Shown here: piece by piece, positions 1 to 5,298 of the stretch
How the letters are laid out: each line of letters opens with the position of its first letter
Position numbering within the stretch: position 1 is the stretch's first letter
Origin: Solirubrobacterales bacterium
GTDB lineage: Bacteria; Actinomycetota; Thermoleophilia; Solirubrobacterales; Solirubrobacteraceae
NCBI GenBank assembly: GCA_019240015.1
Contig: JAFAZB010000273.1
Span: 1 to 5,831, forward strand
DNA length: 5,831 bases
Direction: 5' to 3'
Notes under the pieces: model-generated
Told to the model about the DNA's origin: nothing
The model's database searches: none
What the model saw: the letters and a program-made list of their open reading frames with translations, nothing else
Program-made: the position numbers and the translations under genes

Positions 1-918
1 ATCCTCGGCACGCGTGGCCGCGGCCGCGATCGCATCCCGATCCTCGGCCTCGAAGGCCAGTCCGTCGAGCAGCCCGGTCAGCTCCGCGGCGGGAACACCC
101 CGCGCGGCGGCCGCCACGACCAGCCGGTCGGGACGCCCGTCGGCCGGGAGCAGCGCGAGCGCGCGCCGAGCGAGCGCCTCATCCTCGAGCCCGAACCCCG
201 GGTGCAGGGCCCGATCGAGCCCGAGCTCGCGGACGGCGAGCAAGGCCCCGACCGGATCGTCCTCGCGCGCGAGCAGGCGAAGCTCGGCGCCCAGGCGCGA
301 CCCGCTGACGGTGCCGAGCGCGCCGGCGGCGATCGCCGCGCCGGCCAAGTCGCGCGTGTGGGGCTCGATCTCGAAGCCCAACCGGCCCGCGTACCGGGCC
401 AGCCGCAGCAGGCGGGTCGGGTCGTCGATGAAGCTCTCGTCGTGGAGGATGCGCAGCCGCCGCGCCTCGAGGTCCTCGAGGGCGTGCGGCGCAGCGGTCA
501 GTTCGCCCGGAGCCTCGCCGGCGAGCGCGACCGCGATCGCGTTGACCGTGAAGTCGCGGCGACGGAGGTCCTCGGCCAGCGTGGCCGGCTCGACGTCGGG
601 CAGCGCACCCGGCCGGGCGTAGGTCTCGGTGCGCGCCCGCGCGATGTCGTAGGCAAACCCGTTCAAGACCACGGTCGAGGTCCCGAACCGATCGTGCACG
701 CGGACGGCCCCGCCGAGGGAGGTCGCGAACGGCGCCGGGTCGACCTCGACCACCAGGTCGAGGTCGAAGGGCGTGCCCCCGAGCAGGACGTCACGGACCG
801 CGCCTCCCACCAGGTGCAACGGCACGCGATCGTCCACCCTCGCGAACAGCGGCCCCGCGGCCGGCAGAGCCCGGATCCTTGCGAACGCCTGCTTGGGAAG
901 AAACTCCGACATAGTCAT
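1..918 (-). CDS. CCA tRNA nucleotidyltransferase / poly(A) polymerase family protein (C-terminus outside window)
   Basis: This is the N-terminal part of a class II nucleotidyltransferase, the family that adds or repairs the 3' CCA end of tRNA or adds poly(A) tails in the cytoplasm. From the ATG at 918, 306 residues are visible and the frame is still open at base 1. Seen: the family's head motif LVGGAVRDVLL (about 36-46, with GG at 38-39), the metal-binding Asp pair in PFDLDLVV (D52, D54), RRDFTVNA (120-127), DDPTRLLRLARYAGRLGF (165-182), and the VSGSRLGAEL motif (204-213) of the RNA-binding region. The tail would normally hold more of the RNA-binding body and, in many actinobacteria, an HD domain, but that lies outside. 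Two in-frame ATGs (918 and 912) compete; a weak GGGAAG lies 5 bases before the first, so 918 is preferred. The start sits in the loop of a long palindrome. CCA-adding versus poly(A) activity cannot be separated from this part. Confidence 0.9.
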   Translation of the reverse strand, partial: MTMSEFLPKQAFARIRALPAAGPLFARVDDRVPLHLVGGAVRDVLLGGTPFDLDLVVEVDPAPFATSLGGAVRVHDRFGTSTVVLNGFAYDIARARTETYARPGALPDVEPATLAEDLRRRDFTVNAIAVALAGEAPGELTAAPHALEDLEARRLRILHDESFIDDPTRLLRLARYAGRLGFEIEPHTRDLAGAAIAAGALGTVSGSRLGAELRLLAREDDPVGALLAVRELGLDRALHPGFGLEDEALARRALALLPADGRPDRLVVAAAARGVPAAELTGLLDGLAFEAEDRDAIAAAATRAED

Positions 919-931
919 AGTTTCTTCCCAA
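893..931. repeat. 39-bp near-perfect palindrome over the nucleotidyltransferase start codons
   Basis: Arms TTGGGAAGAAACT (893-905) and AGTTTCTTCCCAA (919-931) are exact reverse complements, 13 of 13. The 13-base centre (906-918) has a further GAC-ATA-GTC dyad on the same axis at 912, so only two base pairs and the central three bases break symmetry. In the minus-strand transcript the left arm carries the only Shine-Dalgarno-like sequence (GGGAAG), the loop carries both candidate AUGs, and the other arm is coding sequence (residues FLPK). It could be a translation-inhibiting hairpin, or at the DNA level an operator between two divergent genes. The sequence does not decide between these. Confidence 0.75.
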
Positions 932-959
932 CCGCCTACTCGGTGGGTCGCTGGCTAGC

Positions 960-2360
960 ATGCCCGCCATGCCGAGTCCCGGTTCGCGGCGCTGGCTGCG
1001 GTACGGGCTCGTCGCCGTGCCGGTCCTGTTGGTGATGGCCGGAGGCGCGGTGGCGTTCGTCCTGGCCCACTCTCCGCACAACGTGTCGCACCCCAACGTC
1101 GAGTTCACCTCTCCGGCGACCACGCCACCGCCGAAGCAGAAGGTTGCCGTGGACAACTTCTCCTGGCCGCGCTACGGGTTCGACGCCGAGCGCACCCACT
1201 ACTTCCCGGGAGCCGATCCACCGGCGCCGCCGTTCCACATCGGCTGGTACTTCCAGGACTTCGCGCTGCTCGAGTTCCCACCGGTGATCTACCAGAACTC
1301 GCTGTATCTGATCGACGACGACGGCTCGGCCAAGGCGCTCGACAAACGCACGGGGCACAAGCTGTGGGAGACGAAGGTTGGGACCCTCGCCGCGGCCTCC
1401 CCGGCGCTCGGGATCAGCCAAGGGCTGATGTACGTGGCGCTGCTCTCGAGCAATCGAAACGCCACCCAGACGCAGGTCCCGGGCAACGGCGTGTTCGCGG
1501 CGCTCTCGATGAAGACCGGCCGGATCGCCTGGTCCAAGCGCATTCCATCCGGCACCGAGTCCTCTCCGATCGCGTACGGGAACGCCGTCTACTTCGGCGA
1601 CCAGGCCGGAACCGTGTACTCGCTGAACGCCACCACCGGCCAGGTCGATTGGACGTTCCACGCGAGCGGCCCGGTCAAGGGCGGCCCCGCCCTCTGGAAC
1701 GGCGTCCTCTACTTCGGCGATTACGCCGGCCGCGCCTACGCGATCAGTGCGGCCACCGGCCACCAGATCTGGGCCACGAACACCAGCGGGGCGGACTTCG
1801 GGTTCGGGTCGGGCAACTTCTACTCGACGCCCGCCGTGGCGTTCGGGCGGGTCTACATGGGCAACACCGACGGCCGCGTGTACTCGTTTGGCGCGCGGAC
1901 CGGCGCGCTCGCCTGGGCAACGTCGACCGGCGCCTACGTGTACGCCTCTCCGGCGGTCGCCAACACGCCTGGGCTTGGGCCGACCGTCTACATCGGCTCC
2001 TACGACGGCAGGTTCTATGCCTTCAACGCCCAGTCCGGCGCAATCCGCTGGACCCACAACGCGGGCGGCAAGGTCTCAGGCGCCGCGACGATCGTCGACA
2101 ACGTGGTCTACTACTCAACGCTGGCGTCGAGGACCACCACGGGGCTGAACGTCCGCACCGGCAATCAGGTCTTCACGTTTCCGCAGGGAGCCTTCAACCC
2201 CGTGATCGCCGACCCCGGCGCGATCTATCTGGACGGGTACTCGACTGTCTTCCAGCTGCTTCCGAAGGGCCCCAATCCACCCGGTCCCCAGGCGCACAGG
2301 GCGCCGTCGCCGCCGACGCAACGCCGGTTGTCGCCCACAGCCGGAAAGCGGCGCAAGTGA
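960..2360 (+). CDS. Membrane-anchored PQQ-repeat beta-propeller protein (BamB-like fold)
   Basis: A 466-residue protein with a short basic N-terminus (RRWLRYG, 10-16), one hydrophobic segment (about 17-36) and then a long soluble domain, so it is probably anchored in the cytoplasmic membrane with the propeller outside. The segment lacks an obvious lipobox Cys. At least seven PQQ/quinoprotein-like blades are visible by their x-x-TGxxxW signature: around 122-137, 177-193, 217-232, 257-271, 305-319, 350-365 and a degenerate one at 393-407, most followed by SP or GP and an YFG/YIG strand. The C-terminal 35 residues are Pro- and Arg/Lys-rich and look disordered. The fold is shared by BamB and by quinoprotein dehydrogenases; without a Gram-negative outer membrane, and without visible catalytic residues of alcohol dehydrogenases, a scaffold or binding role is more likely than an enzyme. 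A second in-frame ATG at 969 is an equally possible start; no strong ribosome site precedes either. It is divergent from the nucleotidyltransferase gene. Confidence 0.85.
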   Translation: MPAMPSPGSRRWLRYGLVAVPVLLVMAGGAVAFVLAHSPHNVSHPNVEFTSPATTPPPKQKVAVDNFSWPRYGFDAERTHYFPGADPPAPPFHIGWYFQDFALLEFPPVIYQNSLYLIDDDGSAKALDKRTGHKLWETKVGTLAAASPALGISQGLMYVALLSSNRNATQTQVPGNGVFAALSMKTGRIAWSKRIPSGTESSPIAYGNAVYFGDQAGTVYSLNATTGQVDWTFHASGPVKGGPALWNGVLYFGDYAGRAYAISAATGHQIWATNTSGADFGFGSGNFYSTPAVAFGRVYMGNTDGRVYSFGARTGALAWATSTGAYVYASPAVANTPGLGPTVYIGSYDGRFYAFNAQSGAIRWTHNAGGKVSGAATIVDNVVYYSTLASRTTTGLNVRTGNQVFTFPQGAFNPVIADPGAIYLDGYSTVFQLLPKGPNPPGPQAHRAPSPPTQRRLSPTAGKRRK

Positions 2361-2390
2361 CGGCCCACGGAACGTGCGTTCGGGCTTGCT

Positions 2391-2408
2391 TGCTATGCTT
2401 TTCGGTCT
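2391..2408 (+). promoter_or_regulatory. Extended -10 promoter giving a near-leaderless transcript
   Basis: TGC immediately precedes TATGCT (2394-2399), an extended -10 arrangement (TGn plus hexamer). The ATG at 2409 starts only nine bases after the hexamer, so transcription would begin at or within two to three bases of the start codon. No Shine-Dalgarno sequence is present before the ATG, and leaderless mRNAs are common in actinobacteria. No good -35 box is seen. This supports 2409 as the real start of the small Cys-rich gene and its independent transcription from the propeller gene ending 48 bases upstream. Confidence 0.5.
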
Positions 2409-2657
2409 ATGCGCTGTCGTAGTGGAAGTCATTGTCAGAGGCCGGCCGAGAAGGGCCGTCGGTTCTGCGCTGAGCACGCAGCGGAGCTCGATCGCATGCG
2501 CGAAGAGCTCAAGGACGCTGCCGCAGCCCGCATCGGTCGAGGCCGGCCCAAGCGGTCGTCTACCTGCTGCCGCCCCGGTTGTTATGAACCTCGCGTGCCG
2601 CCGGCCGCGTATTGCGATACGTGTGCCGCTGCCGGCTACGTGGAAGAGGCCGCGTAG
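2409..2657 (+). CDS. Small Cys-rich protein: two zinc-finger-like modules flanking an AT-hook-like motif
   Basis: An 82-residue protein of unrecognised family. Seen: module 1 has C3-x5-C9-x10-C20-x2-H23; module 2 has C54-x3-C58-x10-C69-x2-C72 (C53 adjacent). Both share the x10 and x2 spacings, and both carry CxRP or CYEP after the second Cys, so they look like an internal duplication of a metal-binding knuckle. Between them is a charged, probably helical stretch (about 24-41) ending in GRGRPKR (43-49), which contains the RGRP core of an AT-hook, a minor-groove DNA-binding motif. Inferred: a zinc-binding protein that may bind nucleic acid. It reads as a real gene because the Cys spacing is regular, the amino-acid composition is unlike the Arg/Ala/Pro-rich translations of the other frames, and a promoter sits directly before it. 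It has no neighbour that reveals its role. Confidence 0.65.
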   Translation: MRCRSGSHCQRPAEKGRRFCAEHAAELDRMREELKDAAAARIGRGRPKRSSTCCRPGCYEPRVPPAAYCDTCAAAGYVEEAA

Positions 2658-2662
2658 CGGCC
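2648..2662 (+). terminator. GC hairpin over the stop codon of the small Cys-rich gene
   Basis: GGCCGC (2648-2653), loop GTA, GCGGCC (2657-2662): a perfect six-base-pair all-GC stem whose loop and second arm contain the TAG stop (2655-2657). There is no T-run after it, so it is not a canonical intrinsic terminator; U-less hairpins have been proposed to end transcription in high-GC actinobacteria. It may instead only protect the 3' end of the mRNA. Confidence 0.3.
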
Positions 2663-2739
2663 ACCCCCAGCCGGGACCGATAACCCGACTACTGCCGAGA
2701 AGGCCGGGGATTCCCGCGGTCGAGCTTCGCCTGCCCTGG

Positions 2740-2988
2740 TTCTACGAGCGAGGGCCGGGGCGCACGATCGACACGCTGGCGAGCACGTTCGAGCAGCTCG
2801 ATTCGCGCGGGGTACCAGAGCTCGACGAGCCACGCCTCGCCGCGGCGCACTTCAACTGGCTTGTGATGTCGATCCCGCTGAACCAAGCGATGCTGCTCGG
2901 CCAGGACGAGCCCGCGACTCCCGCCGAGCTCAAGCGCTACGCGGATGCCGGCGTCCGCACATTCCTCGCTGCGTACGGCAAACGCTGA
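2740..2988 (+). pseudogene. Remnant of a TetR-family regulator (C-terminal ligand-binding part only)
   Basis: From FYERGPGRTID onward, the frame ending at the TGA of 2988 reads as the last ~80 residues of a TetR/AcrR regulator of the AefR-like C-terminal type: the stretches RLAAAHFNWLVMSIPLNQAM and AELKRYADAGVRTFLAAYG are typical of the final helices and dimer interface. No helix-turn-helix is found upstream in any plus-strand frame; only about 80 bases separate this part from the stop of the Cys-rich gene, too few for the missing 100 or more residues. The frame stays open far upstream by chance, but those residues are Arg/Pro-rich and do not look like TetR. Just before the remnant, TTCCCG (Phe-Pro) and GAGCTT (Glu-Leu) lie in different frames, which could be a broken FPEL element, hinting at a small indel. 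It has no plausible start codon and is likely non-functional. It is a different subfamily from the regulator at 5299. Confidence 0.7.
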
Positions 2989-3013
2989 CACCTCGCACCC
3001 CCTGCCAACGCGT

Positions 3014-3045
3014 GCTCGAGACGTACGAGCGGTGGCGACCGGTCG
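3014..3045. other. Short inverted repeats between the convergent TetR remnant and dehydrogenase gene
   Basis: The 84-base gap between two convergent coding stretches holds GCTCG (3014-3018) / CGAGC (3026-3030) with a 7-base loop, and the 10-base palindrome CGACCGGTCG (3036-3045). Neither is followed by a T-run on either strand. They may help end transcription of the minus-strand operon, but short GC dyads are expected by chance in DNA this GC-rich. Confidence 0.2.
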
Positions 3046-3072
3046 GGCCGCGAACGGCTGTCGTGTGAGTCC

Positions 3073-4365
3073 TTACTGGGGGTTGATCATGCGCTGGTCA
3101 AGCGAGTCGGTGTTCGCTTGGGCGCGCAGTGCTCTGCCGATCACGAGTCGCTGGATTTCGCTGGTGCCTTCGAAGATCGTGTAGAGCTTGGCGTCGCGGT
3201 ACCACTTCTCGACGGGGAAGTCTTTGACGTAGCCCCAGCCGCCCATCGTCTGGATGGCTTGCTCGCAGGCGCGTACGGCGACCTCGGATGCTTTGAGCTT
3301 GGACATCGAGCCTTCGGCGTTCTCGAACGGCTGGCGTTGGGCAGCCATCCAGGCGGCGCGCCACGTCAGCAGTCGGGCTGAGTCGATGTCGGTGGCGAGG
3401 TCAGCGAGGGGGAAGGCGATGCCCTGGTTCTCGATGATCGGCGCTCCGAAGGCCGCGCGTCCGACGGCGTAGTCGCGGGCGAACTCCAGCGCGGCGCGAG
3501 CGATGCCAATCGCCTGCGCGGCGACCATCGGACGGGTGCGCTCGAATGCGCCGAGCGCCGCGGAGCTGCGCCGTTGAACGGCCGCTGCCGGTCCGCCCTC
3601 TTCCGCTGGAACGATGGGCTGCTGGCCCTGCTCGGCCTCGCGGCCGCGGGCGATCCGCTCTCGCAGGCGCTCGATTCCGCCGAGCAGGTACCCGCCGGGC
3701 AGGCGGCAGCTCTCCAGCACGATCTCTGCGGTGTGGGAGGCGCGGCAGCCGAGCTTGTCTAGCTTGCGGAGCATCGACAGGCCGGGGGTGCCCTTCGGAA
3801 CGATGAACACGCCCTGGCCACGGTGGCCGGCGTCTGGATCGACGGTCGCCACTACGACATGAACGTCGGCGATCCCGCCATTGCCGATGAACACCTTGTG
3901 GCCGTCGATGACCCAGTCGTCGCCGTCCTGGCGCGCGCGGGTCTGGATCGAACGGACGTCGCTGCCACCGCTGGGTTCCGTCACCGCCAGGGCGGCGAGC
4001 TTGAGGTCGTCCGGGGTGCCAAAGCACTGCGGCGCCCATTGCACAAGTTGCTCGTCGGTGGCGGCCTGACGGATCGCCGCCAGTGCCAGCGCCGGCAGCA
4101 CGATCGTCAAGCCGATGCCGGCGCATCCCCAGAACAGCTCCTCCATCAGGATCGGCAGTGAGAGGCCCGTCGGGTCGATCGACAGCTGGGCATAGAGCTC
4201 CCACCCGTAGAGGCCGTGGCGGGCAGCCTCCTGTAACACCGGCCACGGTAGCTCCTGGGCGCGGTCGTACTCCGCCGCGACGGGACGAATCACCTCTCTG
4301 GCGAAGGCATGCGCCTTATCGCGCAGAGCGAGCTGCTCGTCGGTGAGATCAAGCGCAAAGCTCAT
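3073..4365 (-). CDS. Acyl-CoA dehydrogenase family protein
   Basis: A complete 430-residue flavoprotein of the acyl-CoA dehydrogenase family, which oxidises an acyl-CoA to the trans-2-enoyl-CoA with FAD and passes electrons to ETF. Seen, in order: the N-terminal helical domain (about 5-120), the FAD/substrate signature AVTEPSGGSD (127-136), DGHKVFIGNGG (154-164), the beta-domain ending near VLESCRLP (216-223), the C-terminal helical domain from about 275 with YAVGRAAFGAPIIENQGI (300-317), QTMGGWGYVKDFPVEKWYRDAK (372-393), and YTIFEGTSEIQRLVIG (395-410), where E399 aligns with the catalytic Glu of medium-chain enzymes. Between 228 and 274 there is a charged, Gln/Arg-rich insertion where most relatives have a short loop. 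It is last in the operon: its ATG overlaps the stop of the upstream gene as ATGA, with AGAGGAG (4374-4380) eight bases before it. Substrate chain length is not readable. Confidence 0.95.
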   Translation of the reverse strand: MSFALDLTDEQLALRDKAHAFAREVIRPVAAEYDRAQELPWPVLQEAARHGLYGWELYAQLSIDPTGLSLPILMEELFWGCAGIGLTIVLPALALAAIRQAATDEQLVQWAPQCFGTPDDLKLAALAVTEPSGGSDVRSIQTRARQDGDDWVIDGHKVFIGNGGIADVHVVVATVDPDAGHRGQGVFIVPKGTPGLSMLRKLDKLGCRASHTAEIVLESCRLPGGYLLGGIERLRERIARGREAEQGQQPIVPAEEGGPAAAVQRRSSAALGAFERTRPMVAAQAIGIARAALEFARDYAVGRAAFGAPIIENQGIAFPLADLATDIDSARLLTWRAAWMAAQRQPFENAEGSMSKLKASEVAVRACEQAIQTMGGWGYVKDFPVEKWYRDAKLYTIFEGTSEIQRLVIGRALRAQANTDSLDQRMINPQ

Positions 4366-4754
4366 CCTCCAGGCTCCTCTCCACTCCCCGGCTGTGAACG
4401 GTCTTGCAGCGCATGGGCCATGGTGGCCAGCGCGTTCCAGGCGTGCGGAAATCCGGCATAGACCGCCACCTGGCGCAGAACCTCCCGGATCTCATCCTCG
4501 CTGGCGCCCTGCCGACGCGCGACGCGCACATAGACACCGAGCTGCAGCTGCTCATCCAGACAGCCCAGCATCGCCACCGTGCACAGCGCCCTCGTCTTGG
4601 CGTCCAGGACGTCACCGGCATAGACCTCGCCGTAGACGAAGTCCATGATGTACCGATGCAGCTCCGGATCGAGCCGCTCCAGGTACTCGCGGGCTTGTTC
4701 GACGTTCTCAGGGCCGAGAAAGCGACTCGCTACGTCGGTGCCTGACTCGGGCAT
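4362..4754 (-). CDS. Carboxymuconolactone decarboxylase family protein
   Basis: A 130-residue all-helical protein of the CMD/AhpD-like fold. Seen: R55-ALCTVAMLGCLDEQLQL-G73, then RRQGASEDEIREVLRQVAVYAG (80-101) and FPHAWNALATM (102-112), the pattern of gamma-carboxymuconolactone decarboxylase (PcaC) proteins, including the YAGxPxAxNA end. The AhpD-type redox CxxC is absent (C58 and C65 are too far apart), so alkylhydroperoxidase activity is unlikely. PcaC itself decarboxylates 4-carboxymuconolactone in protocatechuate breakdown, but no other pca gene is present here, so the actual reaction is unknown. The start at 4754 is chosen because GGAGGGG (4765-4771) precedes it by ten bases and the ATG overlaps the previous gene's stop as TGATG; the frame extends further upstream but with Arg-rich, non-family residues. 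Middle gene of a coupled operon. Confidence 0.88.
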   Translation of the reverse strand: MPESGTDVASRFLGPENVEQAREYLERLDPELHRYIMDFVYGEVYAGDVLDAKTRALCTVAMLGCLDEQLQLGVYVRVARRQGASEDEIREVLRQVAVYAGFPHAWNALATMAHALQDRSQPGSGEEPGG

Positions 4755-5230
4755 CACTGCGTCGCCCCTCCGCCGACGTAGCTCGCGGGATCGAACGTCA
4801 CCCGAATACCGGTCGAGGCGAACTTGCCCACCATCTCGCCATCGGCGAGCACGTCGGCCTCTGCCCACACCAGGCGGCCTCCCGCTCTGACCACGCGCGC
4901 CTCCGCGCGCAACGTATCGACCTTGTTCGCGTTCACCGGGCGGATGAACCGCGCGAAGATGTCGACTGTCGTGACCGCGCTGCCCTGGATCTGCTCGTCG
5001 TCGAGCACGGACATCGTCGCCGCCGCCATCGCTGCGTCAGCCAAAGCCGTGACCACCCCGCCCTGGATGACCCCGAGCGGGTTGCCCAGTTCCGAGCCCG
5101 CGGCCATCTCGTATGTCGCCTCCCCGCGTCCGAACGCGACCAGCGACATCCCCAGCGTGCTCGACACCGGCGAGCGTAGCTCGCCGCATCTCGTCTTCTC
5201 CAGCATCTCATCAACAAAACCGTGGCTCAT
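4754..5230 (-). CDS. PaaI-type hotdog-fold acyl-CoA thioesterase
   Basis: A 158-residue single-hotdog protein that probably hydrolyses an acyl- or aryl-CoA thioester to free CoA. Seen: an N-terminal strand LGMSLVAFGRGEATYEM (26-42), then the family core NPLGVIQGGVVTALADAAMAA (50-70), in which the usual HGG is QGG (Q56) and D65 occupies the place of the catalytic acidic residue on the hotdog helix, followed by strands with SAVTTVDIFARFIRPV and LRAEARVVRAGGRLVWAEADV. The start MSHGFVDEML at 5230 is preferred over upstream in-frame ATGs because those would extend the protein across the divergent promoter and operator region; the ribosome site is weak (GGGAACGCTG before the ATG). First gene of the operon, overlapping the next by one base. 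A salvage role, freeing CoA from stalled intermediates, fits the dehydrogenase partner, but the substrate is unknown. Confidence 0.87.
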   Translation of the reverse strand: MSHGFVDEMLEKTRCGELRSPVSSTLGMSLVAFGRGEATYEMAAGSELGNPLGVIQGGVVTALADAAMAAATMSVLDDEQIQGSAVTTVDIFARFIRPVNANKVDTLRAEARVVRAGGRLVWAEADVLADGEMVGKFASTGIRVTFDPASYVGGGATQ

Positions 5231-5255
5231 CAGCGTTCCCGTCCCGGCGCGTAGG

Positions 5256-5285
5256 TTACTTCGCAGTAATGTTACCCTATAGTAA
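5256..5285. promoter_or_regulatory. Tandem palindromic operator in the divergent TetR/operon promoter region
   Basis: Two copies of TTAC-N6-GTAA lie two bases apart: 5256-5269 (as TTACT-TCGC-AGTAA) and 5272-5285. The whole 30-base block is also symmetric about 5270.5, with outer arms TTACT/AGTAA and inner GTAA-TG-TTAC. This is the size and symmetry bound by TetR-family dimers, and it is the most AT-rich part of the gap between the TetR gene and the operon. On the plus strand TTACTT (5256-5261), a 16-base spacer and TATAGT (5278-5283) could be -35 and -10; TAATAT (5283-5288) ends ten bases before the ATG at 5299 and would give a near-leaderless mRNA. Binding here would block the TetR promoter and probably the operon promoter. 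No convincing minus-strand -35/-10 pair was found. Confidence 0.6.
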
Positions 5286-5298
5286 TATCCTGAAACGG

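Noticed and set aside
202..1035. Long plus-strand open frame opposite the nucleotidyltransferase gene
   Set aside because: It is the antisense of clear family motifs (LVGGAVRD, DLD, RRDFTVNA) on the minus strand, has Arg/Gly/Pro-rich composition with no domain, and crosses the divergent gap.
936..2057. 373-codon minus-strand open frame opposite the propeller gene
   Set aside because: The plus strand has regular PQQ repeats; this frame is low-complexity Arg/Gly/Val sequence, typical of an antisense frame in high-GC DNA.
2363..2385. Possible hairpin terminator after the propeller gene (GCCC/GGGC outer arms, GAAC/GTTC inner arms)
   Set aside because: The arms are interrupted by an unpaired three-base bulge, the stem is weak, and the following T-rich bases overlap the -10 of the next gene.
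2374..2739. Upstream part of the open frame that ends in the TetR-like C-terminus, as a full 204-residue gene
   Set aside because: It overlaps the whole Cys-rich gene in another frame, has no helix-turn-helix, and its first ~120 residues are Arg/Pro-rich; only the end resembles TetR.
3401..4246. 281-codon minus-strand frame inside the acyl-CoA dehydrogenase gene
   Set aside because: It is an Arg/Pro-rich alternate frame of a gene with intact catalytic motifs.
5269..5298. Earlier in-frame ATG for the TetR regulator at 5269
   Set aside because: It would place the start inside the palindromic operator and the -10 region; the added residues MLPYSNILKR are not typical of the family's N-terminus.
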